This document shows positions 9,168 to 18,762 of a DNA stretch of 64,000 nucleotides, piece by piece (positions within the stretch are counted from its first letter, which is position 1; each line of letters starts with the position of its first letter). A program made the position numbers and the translations under genes. Below the pieces are notes generated by a model. That model saw nothing but the letters and a program-made list of their open reading frames with translations, did not search any database and had not been told where the DNA came from. The stretch spans positions 1 to 64,000 of the forward strand of contig JAKVKC010000008.1 in the NCBI GenBank assembly GCA_022486705.1, written 5' to 3'. This stretch comes from Solobacterium sp. (GTDB taxonomy: Bacteria > Bacillota_I > Bacilli_A > Erysipelotrichales > Erysipelotrichaceae).

Positions 9168-9224
9168 TTAAGAAAATCTTAAGGATTTGAACCCTATCTT
9201 CTTAAGGTGCCGCCATCTTATAAT
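9168..9224 (+). promoter_or_regulatory. Promoter with TTAAG repeats before the OmpR-type regulator
   Basis: A perfect TATAAT lies at 9219-9224 with no good -35. In its place TTAAG occurs at 9168, 9179 and 9202 (spacings 11 and 23 bp, all near helical phase), the last two inside identical TCTTAAGG octamers. This looks like an activator-dependent promoter, plausibly autoregulated by the OmpR-type regulator it drives. Confidence 0.5.
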
Positions 9225-9249
9225 GATCCTGTAAAGAGAGGGAAAGAAA

Positions 9250-9960
9250 ATGTACAGCATATTGATCTGTGATGATGACAGAGATATTGTCAATGCTTTA
9301 AAGATCTATCTGTCTGATCCGCAGTATAAGCTCTATGAAGCATACAATGGCGAAGAAGCACTGCAGGTGATGAAGGAAAATGAGATTCAATTGATCCTGA
9401 TGGATATCATGATGCCGCAGATGGATGGCATGGAAGCGATGGTAAAGATCCGAGAAAGCTCCAATGTGCCAATTATCCTGCTGACCGCAAAGAGCGAAGA
9501 CAATGATAAGATCCTCGGTCTGAATGTAGGTGCTGATGATTATATTACCAAGCCATTCAATCCGATTGAAGTGAATGCCAGAGTGCGCTCGCAGCTGAGA
9601 AGATATACGCAGTTAGGCAGTGCACAGATGGCACCGGAGAAGATCGTCATTGATGGCATTGCATTGGATAATGAGGCAAAGACCGTCACGCTGGATGGTG
9701 CACCGGTCTCTTTGACACCGACGGAATTTGATATCCTGAAACTTCTGATGATGCATGAAGGAAAAGTGTTCAGTCCCAAAGAGATCTATATGAATGTATG
9801 GAAAGAAGAAGCAGTTGGAAATGAAAGTACAACGGTCGCAGTCCATATCCGTCATTTAAGAGAAAAACTTGAGATTGATCCGAATGAACCAAGAAATCTG
9901 AAGGTTGTCTGGGGACAGGGCTACAAAATGGAGGGAAGACATGAAAAGCAAACACTTTAA
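9250..9960 (+). CDS. OmpR/PhoB-family response regulator (VanR-like)
   Basis: A 236-residue regulator. The receiver domain shows CDDD at 7-10, phospho-acceptor Asp52 in LMDIMMP, and Lys in YITKPF near 102. The winged-helix domain (about 130-230) has the expected LTPTEFDILKLLMMHEGKVFS and VAVHIRHLREKLE recognition region and ends in the typical VWGQGYKME. It overlaps the kinase gene by 20 bases, so the two form one unit. The VanR-like resemblance is general; no vancomycin-resistance genes are nearby. The stimulus is unknown. Confidence 0.9.
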   Translation: MYSILICDDDRDIVNALKIYLSDPQYKLYEAYNGEEALQVMKENEIQLILMDIMMPQMDGMEAMVKIRESSNVPIILLTAKSEDNDKILGLNVGADDYITKPFNPIEVNARVRSQLRRYTQLGSAQMAPEKIVIDGIALDNEAKTVTLDGAPVSLTPTEFDILKLLMMHEGKVFSPKEIYMNVWKEEAVGNESTTVAVHIRHLREKLEIDPNEPRNLKVVWGQGYKMEGRHEKQTL

Positions 9961-11797
9961 ATACAGTATCTGGGCGAAAACAATTGCTTGGATCATCCTT
10001 GTATCTGCCGCATGCTTATCTTTGATGGCTATGCTGAGCATTGCCTTTCTGCAGTCCAATGAGTTCTATGCGGAGGCTTATAAAACAGCTGAAAAAAATG
10101 TGATGGAAAATTATGCTCCGCTGTATCAGGATACCAGAGAACTACTGCAGGACGTGGTATATGAAGATAAGAAAAAGGTTTTCTCTGATCGCAATATAGC
10201 ATTTGAAATCAGGGACAGCCAAGGTACAGAAGTCTTTAATGATCATACTTTTGAAAATACGCTTTTGAATGAAACCTACGAAATGCCTATGCTGAAAGAT
10301 ACTTCTGGTTCGGAACCTCTTTATGAAACATATACAGTCAATGTCTTTATCAACGGATCTTTTCCTAATAATGATATCTATGCACAATGGCATCGCATCT
10401 CCATGACGCTCTACGGAATGAGAGATACTATCTATTTCTATACGGCTGCTTTTCTGATTGCAGCAGTATGTGCATTGATCTATCTGATCAATGCGGCTGG
10501 ACATTGCAGTGAAGATGATGAGATCCATGCCGGGTCTCTCGCTGCTGTTCCAGGAGATGTATGTATTCTGGGATATGCGGCATGCTGCATGGGCATCTGC
10601 TATTTTGCCATGCGGATGCTGCAGGGGATCAGCAAGAGCTCTGTTTTTACAGCTCTCAGTGTGCTGCTGACGGTCTTCATTCTGATCGGATGTCTTGTGA
10701 CGTCCTGTATCTTGAACATTGCTGTCAGAGTGAAAATAGGCGGATTCTGGCGGCACACGCTGATCGGAACAATCTGCTTTGGAATCTGTCATCTATGTAT
10801 ACAGATGAATACGGTATGGAAGGCTGCTGGTATCCTTGGCACCTGGATCATCCTTGATTTCTTTCTCAATCTGATGTCCTTTCATGGCGATTCTCTTCTT
10901 TATCTGATCAAAACGCTGATCTTCTTCTTTGCTGGTCTATGGATTGCTGAGATGATGAAGAAACTGTTCAGTGCAAGTGAAGAATTATCGCATGGCAATC
11001 TTAATTATCAAGTTGATACATCGCATATGAAAGGCGACTTTGCCATCGCTGGCGAGAATATCAATCATATCGCGGACGGCATGAATCAGGCAGTGGAAGA
11101 ACGCATGAAGAGCGAACGGATGAAGACGGAACTGATTACCAATGTATCGCATGATATTAAGACACCATTGACCTCTATCATTAATTATTCCGATCTCTTG
11201 GCAAAAGAAGCCGATGATCCTGAAAAGATCAAAGAATATACGGGCGTACTGATCCGGCAGTCAACTAGACTGAAGAAACTGATCGAAGATCTGATCGAAG
11301 CTTCCAAAGCATCATCAGGCAGTCTTGAAGTAGAATTGGTCCCCTGTCAAGTCAATGTGCTGCTGAACCAGGCGGCGGGAGAATATGAAGCAAAGATGAA
11401 GGAAAAAGAACTGGAACTGGTCATTGATCAGCCGGAGGAAGCAATCATGATATCTGCCGATGGCAGACGCTTATGGCGCATCTTTGACAATCTATTGAAT
11501 AATATATGCAAGTATTCTCAGCATGGCACCAGAGTCTATCTTTCTTTAGTGAAGAAGGAGGGCAGTGCAGAGATCTCTTTCAAGAATACGTCCAGGGAAC
11601 AGCTGAATATCACCGCAGAGGAACTGAAGGAACGTTTTGTCAGAGGAGACAGTTCCAGAAATACGGAAGGCAATGGCCTAGGTCTCTCGATTGCTCAGAG
11701 CTTGACAGAACTGCAGCATGGTACGATGGACCTGAGCGTTGACGGCGATCTGTTCAAAGTCATCCTATCCTTTCCGCTTTCCAATCAATCTGTATAA
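9941..11797 (+). CDS. Two-component sensor histidine kinase with multi-span membrane domain
   Basis: A 618-residue kinase. The start at 9941 is preferred because GGAGG lies 7 bases upstream. One N-terminal transmembrane helix is followed by an extracellular segment of about 120 residues, then about seven further helices, a HAMP-like linker, and the kinase core: H-box NVSHDIKTPLTS with His404, N-box NLLNNICKYS and G-box GNGLGLSIAQS. The several extra helices in the middle are more than the usual two-helix sensor has. It pairs with the regulator it overlaps and probably phosphorylates it in response to an envelope or ligand signal. Confidence 0.88.
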   Translation: MKSKHFKYSIWAKTIAWIILVSAACLSLMAMLSIAFLQSNEFYAEAYKTAEKNVMENYAPLYQDTRELLQDVVYEDKKKVFSDRNIAFEIRDSQGTEVFNDHTFENTLLNETYEMPMLKDTSGSEPLYETYTVNVFINGSFPNNDIYAQWHRISMTLYGMRDTIYFYTAAFLIAAVCALIYLINAAGHCSEDDEIHAGSLAAVPGDVCILGYAACCMGICYFAMRMLQGISKSSVFTALSVLLTVFILIGCLVTSCILNIAVRVKIGGFWRHTLIGTICFGICHLCIQMNTVWKAAGILGTWIILDFFLNLMSFHGDSLLYLIKTLIFFFAGLWIAEMMKKLFSASEELSHGNLNYQVDTSHMKGDFAIAGENINHIADGMNQAVEERMKSERMKTELITNVSHDIKTPLTSIINYSDLLAKEADDPEKIKEYTGVLIRQSTRLKKLIEDLIEASKASSGSLEVELVPCQVNVLLNQAAGEYEAKMKEKELELVIDQPEEAIMISADGRRLWRIFDNLLNNICKYSQHGTRVYLSLVKKEGSAEISFKNTSREQLNITAEELKERFVRGDSSRNTEGNGLGLSIAQSLTELQHGTMDLSVDGDLFKVILSFPLSNQSV

Positions 11798-11802
11798 ACC
11801 CG

Positions 11803-11831
11803 CTGACAATTCAGCGGAATTAAAATACAAT
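11803..11831 (+). promoter_or_regulatory. Promoter of glyA
   Basis: CTGACA (11803-11808) and TACAAT (11826-11831) are separated by 17 bases and lie 29 bases before the glyA ATG. The -35 sits in a short hairpin just after the kinase stop. No glycine riboswitch fits in the leader. Confidence 0.7.
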
Positions 11832-11860
11832 GATACTTAGAAAAGCAGGGGGTACATTGT

Positions 11861-13078
11861 ATGCAGGATGCGGAACTGGAAAGACTGATTGCCAAGGAAC
11901 AGGAAAGACAGAATAACAATATTGAACTGATTGCTTCGGAGAACTTCTGTTCCAAAGAAGTCAGGGAAGCGGCGGGATCAATCCTGACCAATAAGTATGC
12001 GGAAGGATATCCAGGGCATCGCTATTATGGCGGCTGCGTCAATGTGGATGCTGTGGAAGAATTAGCCCGGACAAGAGCGTGCGAACTGTTCGGGGCAGAA
12101 CATGCCAATGTCCAGCCGCACTCCGGCTCACAGGCAAATATGGGCGTCTATATGTCTGTGCTGAGACCAGGCGACAGAGTCATGGGCATGGACTTAGCAT
12201 CTGGCGGACATCTGACGCATGGAGCGAAAGTATCTTTCTCCGGCAAACTGTATGAGTTCCATTCCTATGGGGTGGATCCAAAGAGCGAACGCTTGGATTA
12301 TGATGCGATTGATAAAGCGGCTGTGGAAGTGCAGCCGAAGATCATTGTGGCAGGTGCATCTGCCTATGCACGTGAAATTGACTTCAGGGAATTCAGAAGG
12401 ATCGCAGATCACTGCGGGGCATTGCTGATGGTCGATATGGCGCATATTGCCGGGCTCGTTGCCACTGGCTATCATATGAGCCCAGTACCATATGCCGACT
12501 TCGTCACGACCACGACGCATAAGACACTGCGCGGTCCGCGGGGCGGAATGATCCTATGCAGAGAGCAGTATGCAAAGCAGCTGGACAAAGCTATCTTCCC
12601 TGGCATTCAGGGCGGACCATTGTGCCACATTGTTGCCGCCAAGGCGGCCTGCCTTTATGAAGCAATGCAGCCGGAATTCAAAGTCTATATCAAACAGCTT
12701 TTGGATAACTGCCAGGTATTGGCAAAGACGCTTCAGGAAGAGGGCTTCCGTTTAGTCAGCGGCGGCACGGACAACCATTTGGTATTAGTCGATATAATGT
12801 CTATGGGCGTGACTGGCTTAGAAGCAGAGACTGCTCTGGATCAAGTAAATATCACCGTCAATAAGAATGCGATCCCTTATGATACGCTGAAGCCGAATAC
12901 GACTTCCGGCATTCGTTTGGGCACGGCCGCAATGACAACGAAGGGATTTAAAGAAGAAGACTTCCGTCAGGTCGGTATGATGATCGCAGAAGTGCTGAAA
13001 CATAAAGATGATGAAGCAGTAAAAGCAAAGATCAGAGAACAGGTACTTGCGTTGACGGCTCAGCATCCATTTGAATGA
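11861..13078 (+). CDS. glyA: Serine hydroxymethyltransferase
   Basis: A 405-residue PLP enzyme converting serine and tetrahydrofolate to glycine and methylene-tetrahydrofolate, the main one-carbon source for purine and thymidylate synthesis. Diagnostic segments are [11 protein letters not shown] (21-31), [15 protein letters not shown] (44-58), HSGSQAN (87-93), VDMAHIAGL (191-199) and [14 protein letters not shown] with the PLP lysine Lys221. The length matches bacterial SHMT. It is a single-gene unit with its own promoter and terminator. Confidence 0.97.
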   Translation: MQDAELERLIAKEQERQNNNIELIASENFCSKEVREAAGSILTNKYAEGYPGHRYYGGCVNVDAVEELARTRACELFGAEHANVQPHSGSQANMGVYMSVLRPGDRVMGMDLASGGHLTHGAKVSFSGKLYEFHSYGVDPKSERLDYDAIDKAAVEVQPKIIVAGASAYAREIDFREFRRIADHCGALLMVDMAHIAGLVATGYHMSPVPYADFVTTTTHKTLRGPRGGMILCREQYAKQLDKAIFPGIQGGPLCHIVAAKAACLYEAMQPEFKVYIKQLLDNCQVLAKTLQEEGFRLVSGGTDNHLVLVDIMSMGVTGLEAETALDQVNITVNKNAIPYDTLKPNTTSGIRLGTAAMTTKGFKEEDFRQVGMMIAEVLKHKDDEAVKAKIREQVLALTAQHPFE

Positions 13079-13083
13079 GCGAT

Positions 13084-13114
13084 GGGACACAGGATAACTG
13101 TGCCCTTTTATTTT
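13084..13114 (+). terminator. Rho-independent terminator after glyA
   Basis: GGG(A)CACAG pairs with CTGTGCCC (one bulged A) with a 5-base loop, then TTTTATTTT. Confidence 0.8.
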
Positions 13115-13163
13115 CTGACTATCAGGAAGAAGAAAAGCGTATGATGGAAAAGAGGTGCTTTCT

Positions 13164-13907
13164 ATGATAGATCTATTGAACAGTGTACCGATGTACTTGA
13201 TCTGCGGGCTCATTATTTTATTTGTTGCTTTGGTATGTGTGGTCTTTATGGTGCGTGCATACCGGGCTGGCATTGCCATTGGCATGGATCGGAAGAAACT
13301 GAAATATGCCGTGACTTCCAGCATTACTTTTTCCATTCTGCCAAGTATCGGCATTCTGCTGGGCGTCATTGCCTTATCCGGCAGCTTAGGAACACCGTGG
13401 CCTTGGCTGAGATTATCGGTCATCGGTGCCCTGCACTACGAGACACAGGTAGCGGAAGCTGCCGCCGAGCAGGTCGGCATGAGCCAGCTCTCTGCTTCTG
13501 CTATGACACCGCAGGCCTTTGCTACAATAGCTTTATTAATGAGCGTCTGCATCATCTGGGGCATGGTCTTATCCTTCTTCTTCAACAAGCGCTATTTAAA
13601 GAAACTGCAGAAGAATGCCCAGACGGATCAGAAAACAAAGAAAGAGGGCTTTGGCGATACTGCTATGACGGCGATGTTCATCGGCCTGGTCAGTGCGTAT
13701 CTTGGAAGCTATATTGGAAATTTTGTCTCCGGCAAAGGAATGTTCACTTTCCAAGGAGATTATCTGCCGATCATTGTTGCAGCTGTATCTGCCTTGACGA
13801 TGGCAATCTTTACTTATTTTGCGGAAAAGAAACATCTTGTCTGGCTGGAGAGCTTCTCCATTGCGGGAAGTATGCTGGTGGGCATGATCGCTGCGGTGCT
13901 TATCTAG
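13164..13907 (+). CDS. DUF5058-like integral membrane protein
   Basis: A 247-residue protein with about six hydrophobic helices. The ATG at 13164 is preferred over an upstream GTG because GAGGTG lies 7 bases before it. The features GTPWPWLRLSVIGALHYETQ and the flanking helices resemble the DUF5058 family as I know it. It is the first gene of a four-gene run with a second membrane protein, an M20 peptidase and an MFS transporter. The two membrane proteins may form a transporter that supplies substrate to the peptidase; that role is inferred from context only. Confidence 0.75.
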   Translation: MIDLLNSVPMYLICGLIILFVALVCVVFMVRAYRAGIAIGMDRKKLKYAVTSSITFSILPSIGILLGVIALSGSLGTPWPWLRLSVIGALHYETQVAEAAAEQVGMSQLSASAMTPQAFATIALLMSVCIIWGMVLSFFFNKRYLKKLQKNAQTDQKTKKEGFGDTAMTAMFIGLVSAYLGSYIGNFVSGKGMFTFQGDYLPIIVAAVSALTMAIFTYFAEKKHLVWLESFSIAGSMLVGMIAAVLI

Positions 13908-13916
13908 GAAGGATGA

Positions 13917-14624
13917 ATGAATATGACAATGGATGATAATGATAAAAAAGAATATCTGGATAAATATGATCGCGGAACGCATCTGATCGGGCGGGCTTCC
14001 ACAGCCATCTGCACAGTGCTGTTCATCGGCGCACCGTTTGTTATCGGCCTGTATTTAGGAGCTATGCCGGATCTGTCCGCTGTACTGAAAGGATATCTGT
14101 CCGTAGGATTGGTGTGGACAGTATCGAGCGTTGTGGAATTCCTGGTCTATACGCCGATGCTTGGCGCCGGCGGCGGCTACCTTGCATTTATCACAGGCAA
14201 TCTGATCAATATGAAGATCCCATGTGCGATGAATGCTCGTGAGATCTGCGGTACCAAGAGCGGTACGAGTGAAAATGAGATCATATCGACACTGTCGATC
14301 GCTGCTTCTTCCTTGGTGACCATTGTTGTATTGGCCATCGGCGTCGTGCTGCTGATCCCGCTGCAGCCAATCTTGCAGAGCGAAGCACTGCAGCCTGCTT
14401 TTGCCAATGTGGTACCTGCTTTATTCGGTGCCATGGCATACCAGTATTACCGCAAGAATCTGAAGCTTGCATGTGTTCCGCTGCTCCTGATGACGCTGCT
14501 GTATCTGTTCGTGCCATCCTTGACGTCACAGACCAGTCTGATGATCCTGCCTTCGGGAGCAGTGACGATTGCACTGTCCTATTTTGCCTGGAAGAAAAAG
14601 AATGTCCAAGGTGAAGTGCTATGA
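13917..14624 (+). CDS. Integral membrane protein, partner of the DUF5058-like protein
   Basis: A 235-residue protein with a short charged N-terminus (MDDNDKKEYLDKYDRG) and about six membrane helices, including the glycine-rich LGAGGGYLAFITGNLINMKIP region. Alternative starts at 13923 and 13929 exist, and the AGGAAGG upstream fits 13923 somewhat better. It overlaps the M20 peptidase gene by 4 bases (ATGA). I do not recognise a named family. Its length and topology mirror its neighbour, suggesting a two-subunit membrane complex. Confidence 0.75.
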   Translation: MNMTMDDNDKKEYLDKYDRGTHLIGRASTAICTVLFIGAPFVIGLYLGAMPDLSAVLKGYLSVGLVWTVSSVVEFLVYTPMLGAGGGYLAFITGNLINMKIPCAMNAREICGTKSGTSENEIISTLSIAASSLVTIVVLAIGVVLLIPLQPILQSEALQPAFANVVPALFGAMAYQYYRKNLKLACVPLLLMTLLYLFVPSLTSQTSLMILPSGAVTIALSYFAWKKKNVQGEVL

Positions 14625-16063
14625 AGATTTTTTGGATGATCCTGGCTATTGCGGTATCTGTCCTGCTGCTTCTGCTGCTGGCAGCTTTGATCCATACCTT
14701 GTGCACACCGCCGAAAAAAACATCGTATGAACCGCATCCGGAAGCGGATAGAGAAAAGATGTGTGCAGAGAAATTATCCGCCATGGTACAGGTGGATACG
14801 ACTTCCTATCCAGATACGTATGAGAAAGAAAAATTTGCGAAGTTCCATGAAACATTGGAAAAGCTGTTCCCGCTCGTTCATCAGAAATTGGAGAAGACAG
14901 AGATCGACGGCAACCTGCTGTTCTATTGGAAGGGAAAGCAGAGCACGCATCCGCTCGTTCTGATGAGCCACCAGGATGTTGTTCCCGCCGAAGGTGCGTG
15001 GAGCCATGCGCCATTTTCAGGCGACTTGGCCGATGGCAAAGTATGGGGACGCGGAGCTTCGGATACCAAATGTTCTGTCATGGGCTTCTTTGAAGCTGCA
15101 GAAGAACTGCTGGCTCAGGGATATGTACCGGAGAATGATGTGTATCTTTCTTCTTCCTGCACGGAAGAATGGGCAGGAGATGGCTGCGGCAAGCTGGTCG
15201 CCGAACTGAAGAAAAGAAAGGTTCATCCGTACTTGGTATGCGATGAAGGCGGCGGTATCATTACTGATCCGATGAATGGCATTCCCGGGAACTTTGCCAT
15301 GGTCGGCTTATTTGAAAAGGGCAAAGCAGATGTAAAGTTCACGGCTGAAAGCAATGGCGGCCATGCCAGCACACCATCTAAGAATTCACCGCTGGCGAGG
15401 ATCGCAGCCTTTGTGAATGAAGTGGAAACGCGTCCTGTTTTCCGATCTGAAATGTCCAAAGAAGTTGAAAGAATGTTCAATACACTGGCACCGTATGCAT
15501 CATCGTTTGGCCTGCGCTATATCTTCGGCAATACATGGCTGTTCAAACCATTGCTGGTAAAGCTCATGCCAAGCATCTCTGCTCAGGCAGGGGCTATGCT
15601 GAAGACGACGATCGCCTTTACTAAAGCATCTGGTTCCGATGCCTACAATGTCATGCCGCAGGAAGCGACGCTTGGGGCAAACATGCGCTTTATTCCGCAT
15701 CAGGGAATGAAGGAAAGCATTGATATCATTACCAAGCTTGCTGCTGAGCATGATCTGAAAACAGAAGTGCTGTATGCAACGGATGCTTCTCATTCAGTGG
15801 ATATTGAAAGCGATGCCTTTCAATTCTTTACAAAGATGATCGATCAGACATTTCCTGGCGTGGCGGTCAGCCCCTATGTGATGACCGGTGCGACTGATGC
15901 TAGAAATTATCAGGATATCTGTGATACAGTTGTTCGCTTTGCGCCTGTCATCTATGGCCCAGAGCAGATGAAAGGCATGCATGGTCTCAATGAGAATATT
16001 GAAACGAACTGTCTGCCGGGCTGCGTTGAATTTTATAAAAATCTGATACAGGATCTTAAATAA
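14621..16063 (+). CDS. M20-family metallopeptidase, membrane-anchored
   Basis: A 480-residue protein with an N-terminal hydrophobic helix (3-27) followed by the M20 catalytic fold. Zinc ligands and catalytic residues are visible: LMSHQDVVP (His117, Asp119), GRGASDTK (Asp148), SSSCTEEW (Glu182, Glu183), and a late GMHGLNENI histidine. A dimerisation domain (about 225-370) with NGGHAS lies between. The family hydrolyses dipeptides, N-acyl amino acids or similar amides; the exact substrate cannot be read from sequence. The membrane anchor is less usual for M20 and suggests action at the membrane, fitting the flanking transport proteins. Confidence 0.88.
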   Translation: MKIFWMILAIAVSVLLLLLLAALIHTLCTPPKKTSYEPHPEADREKMCAEKLSAMVQVDTTSYPDTYEKEKFAKFHETLEKLFPLVHQKLEKTEIDGNLLFYWKGKQSTHPLVLMSHQDVVPAEGAWSHAPFSGDLADGKVWGRGASDTKCSVMGFFEAAEELLAQGYVPENDVYLSSSCTEEWAGDGCGKLVAELKKRKVHPYLVCDEGGGIITDPMNGIPGNFAMVGLFEKGKADVKFTAESNGGHASTPSKNSPLARIAAFVNEVETRPVFRSEMSKEVERMFNTLAPYASSFGLRYIFGNTWLFKPLLVKLMPSISAQAGAMLKTTIAFTKASGSDAYNVMPQEATLGANMRFIPHQGMKESIDIITKLAAEHDLKTEVLYATDASHSVDIESDAFQFFTKMIDQTFPGVAVSPYVMTGATDARNYQDICDTVVRFAPVIYGPEQMKGMHGLNENIETNCLPGCVEFYKNLIQDLK

Positions 16064-16075
16064 AGAAGGTGCTTT

Positions 16076-17326
16076 ATGGAACAGAACAGAAAAGGATTTT
16101 CGCAGAAGAATGTCTTCTGGATCGCCATAGCTTTGGCTGTACTTGGTCAGATTGCCTGGGGCTTGGAAAACTCATGGTTCAATACTTTTACTTATGATGA
16201 GATAACGACCAATACACAGCCGATTGCTATCATGAATGGTGCCAGTGCAATCGTTGCCACCGTGACAACTTTCCTGATGGGCACGCTGTCAGATAAAGCC
16301 GGAAAGCGCAAGCCATTTATTCTTTGGGGATATGTGATCTGGGGCATTGCTACGGCAGGCTTCTACTGCTGCAAGCTTTTTCCTGGCGAATTCATCAAGT
16401 GCCTGATGGTCGTGGTATTGGATTGTGTCATGACTTTCTTCGGTTCCACCGCATATGACTCCTGCTTTAATGCCTGGACTACGGACATTTCCAACAAGAC
16501 CAATCGCGGCAGGATTACGGCCATCGTGCAGATTGCTCCTTTGATCTCCGGTGTCATTCTGGCGTTTGCCGGAGCTGTCATTGACAACTATGGGTATGCA
16601 GTTTTCTTTATCAGTGTCGGTTCTTTGGTCAGTCTGACCGGCTTGATTGCTGGCAATGCTATGAAAGATGCACCGGATCTCAGACCGAATGCAGACGCAG
16701 ATAAAGAAGGTGTATGGAAGCAGATCTTTGGTTCTTTTAAGATCGATACATTCAAAAAGAATAAAAAGCTGTTTCTTGTTCTGTGCATCGTCTGCATCCT
16801 GCTGTGCGGCTTTCAGGTCTCCTATGCTTACGAAATGATCTTTGCCAATCAGTATTTGGGTATTTCAAAAACATATGCGACTTTTCTGACGGCAGCTGCG
16901 CTTCCGGTCATGGTCATTGCATCGCTGTGGACAGGCAGACTGTGCGATCAAAGCAAAGGCACAAAAGTACTATGCATTGCACCGATCCTATTTATTGCGG
17001 GATGTCTTCTGCATGGCTCGACCGCGAATATTATTCTGATCATCCTTGCCAGAGTCCTGCTGTATGGCGGATGGATGGCCATAATGGTCGCTTCTACCGC
17101 CATGTTCAAAAATCTGATCCCTGAGGATTCTCATGGACGTTTTGAAGGCATGCGCATGATCTTTATGGTCATGATCCCGATGGTGGTCGGTCCGGAAATC
17201 GGATCTCTGCTGATCGGCAGCGGGAATGTTGCACCGATCATATATATTGTCAGCGGCATTGTCACTGTGTTTGCCTATCTTCCTATCGTCTTCTTAGTGA
17301 GAATGGAAAAGAAAGAAATAATATAA
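16076..17326 (+). CDS. MFS transporter, GPH-like
   Basis: A 416-residue protein with about twelve membrane helices. The loop between helices 2 and 3 has LMGTLSDKAGKRKPFILWGY, the MFS signature, and a related loop follows helix 8 (WTGRLCDQSKGTK). The arrangement resembles glycoside-pentoside-hexuronide type transporters, but the M20 peptidase upstream makes peptide, amino-acid or conjugate transport equally likely. It is the last gene of the run; AAGAAGGTG precedes the ATG and a terminator follows the stop. Confidence 0.85.
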   Translation: MEQNRKGFSQKNVFWIAIALAVLGQIAWGLENSWFNTFTYDEITTNTQPIAIMNGASAIVATVTTFLMGTLSDKAGKRKPFILWGYVIWGIATAGFYCCKLFPGEFIKCLMVVVLDCVMTFFGSTAYDSCFNAWTTDISNKTNRGRITAIVQIAPLISGVILAFAGAVIDNYGYAVFFISVGSLVSLTGLIAGNAMKDAPDLRPNADADKEGVWKQIFGSFKIDTFKKNKKLFLVLCIVCILLCGFQVSYAYEMIFANQYLGISKTYATFLTAAALPVMVIASLWTGRLCDQSKGTKVLCIAPILFIAGCLLHGSTANIILIILARVLLYGGWMAIMVASTAMFKNLIPEDSHGRFEGMRMIFMVMIPMVVGPEIGSLLIGSGNVAPIIYIVSGIVTVFAYLPIVFLVRMEKKEII

Positions 17327-17347
17327 AGATGCTGCGGCATCTTTTTC
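17325..17347 (+). terminator. Rho-independent terminator after the MFS gene
   Basis: AAAGATGC, loop TGCG, GCATCTTT, then further Ts. Confidence 0.85.
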
Positions 17348-17348
17348 A

Positions 17349-17377
17349 TTGCTTCAAAGAGAAAATGAAAGTATTGT
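17349..17377 (+). promoter_or_regulatory. Promoter of mgtE
   Basis: TTGCTT (17349-17354), 17 bases, TATTGT (17372-17377). The leader of about 20 bases is too short for a magnesium riboswitch. Confidence 0.5.
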
Positions 17378-17405
17378 ATAGGGGCAGAAAACGGAGGGCA
17401 GAACT

Positions 17406-18752
17406 ATGGCAGAAGTCATGACTATCAATGAACTGGTTCAGATGCTGGATCATAATGAAGCAGCAGAACTGGCTGACTACATTGAAGATTTCAATGCAGT
17501 GGATATTGCCCAGCTTTTACCGGAATTGAGCGATGAACAGGTATGGAAGCTCTGTTCCTTATTGGAAACGGAGAATCTGGCAAAGGTATTGGAACAGGCG
17601 GAAGATGAACAGGCTGTCCGCATGGCAGAATCCATCACCAACGATGAACTGATCGAAGTCTTCAGCTATATGCAGAAGGATGATATTGCCGATTTGATCG
17701 GTGAGATCCCGGATGCCCAGCGAAAGATGCTGATCAAGCAGATGCAGGTCAGAGATCGGAATGCCGTACAGACGCTGCTGCAGTATCCGGAAGACAGTGC
17801 CGGCGGCATTATGACGACCGCATATATTTCACTGCCGGAAGATATGACCGTCTCAGACGGTATGACCAAGATCAAGCAGACTGCAGAGAAGACCGAAGTC
17901 ATTGAAACAATCTATATTGTCAATGCCAAGCATCAGCTGACGGGCATCTGCAACCTGAGGCAGATCCTGACCGCACAGAAAAATACGATGCTGAAAGATA
18001 TCATGAATGAAAATGTGATCGCGGTGCATCCGGAAGATGATCAGGAAGAAGTTGCTAAGCTTGTTTCGCGATACGATCTGAATGCAATTCCCGTCATCAA
18101 CAACCGCCGCTCAATTATGGGCATTATTACTGTTGATGATATTATCGATGTTATTGTTGAAGAGTATAACGAAGATATCTTAGAGATGGCCGGTGTTTCC
18201 AAAGAAGAAAGTCTTTCGACTTCTTTATGGGAATCGATCAAGCTGCGGCTGCCTTGGCTGCTGATCAACTTAGGAACGGCTTTCCTGGCATCCCTGACCG
18301 TAAAAGCATTCGAAGGAACAATTGCTCAGGTCGTTGCTTTATCTTCTACGATGACGATTGTTTCCGGCATGGGCGGAAATGCCGGCACCCAGACGCAGTC
18401 GATCCTTGTGCGTCAGCTGGCGCAGGATGATATTCCTCGCTCTAAATATTGGAAGGCTTTCTGGAAAGAGATCCTGTTAGGCGTGATCAACGGTGCTGTC
18501 AATGGTGCAGTGACTGGTCTGATCGTTTATGCAGTTTATGGCAATGCATTCTTAGGCATCATTATCCTGATTGCCATGATCGGCAATTTAGTAGTAGCTG
18601 GTATTTTCGGTTTTGTTGTCCCTGTATTATTGAAAAAACTTGGTGCCGATCCAGCCGTCGCTTCTTCGATTTTTGTTACGACAGCAACAGATGTTCTTGG
18701 CTTCTTTATCTTCTTGGGCTTAGCACAGCTGTTCCTGCCGCTCTTAGTATGA
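17406..18752 (+). CDS. mgtE: Magnesium transporter MgtE
   Basis: A 448-residue Mg2+ channel. It starts with the superhelical N-domain (1-130), followed by tandem CBS domains (about 135-255, with EDSAGGIMTTAYISL and GIITVDDIIDVI) that sense cytosolic Mg2+, the plug helix, and five membrane helices containing the pore motif VSGMGGNAGTQTQ. The length is typical. CBS domains gate the pore by Mg2+ binding, so regulation is likely at protein level; no RNA sensor is seen. GGAGGG lies before the ATG. Confidence 0.96.
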   Translation: MAEVMTINELVQMLDHNEAAELADYIEDFNAVDIAQLLPELSDEQVWKLCSLLETENLAKVLEQAEDEQAVRMAESITNDELIEVFSYMQKDDIADLIGEIPDAQRKMLIKQMQVRDRNAVQTLLQYPEDSAGGIMTTAYISLPEDMTVSDGMTKIKQTAEKTEVIETIYIVNAKHQLTGICNLRQILTAQKNTMLKDIMNENVIAVHPEDDQEEVAKLVSRYDLNAIPVINNRRSIMGIITVDDIIDVIVEEYNEDILEMAGVSKEESLSTSLWESIKLRLPWLLINLGTAFLASLTVKAFEGTIAQVVALSSTMTIVSGMGGNAGTQTQSILVRQLAQDDIPRSKYWKAFWKEILLGVINGAVNGAVTGLIVYAVYGNAFLGIIILIAMIGNLVVAGIFGFVVPVLLKKLGADPAVASSIFVTTATDVLGFFIFLGLAQLFLPLLV

Positions 18753-18762
18753 GGTATATGCA

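Noticed and set aside
11800-11817. Hairpin CCGCTGA/TCAGCGG after the kinase stop
   Set aside because: No T run follows on either strand, and the sequence overlaps the glyA -35, so it was not called a terminator.
11798-11860. Glycine riboswitch before glyA
   Set aside because: The leader after the promoter is only about 25 bases.
17378-17405. Magnesium (M-box) riboswitch before mgtE
   Set aside because: The leader is under 30 bases; control is more likely through the CBS domains.
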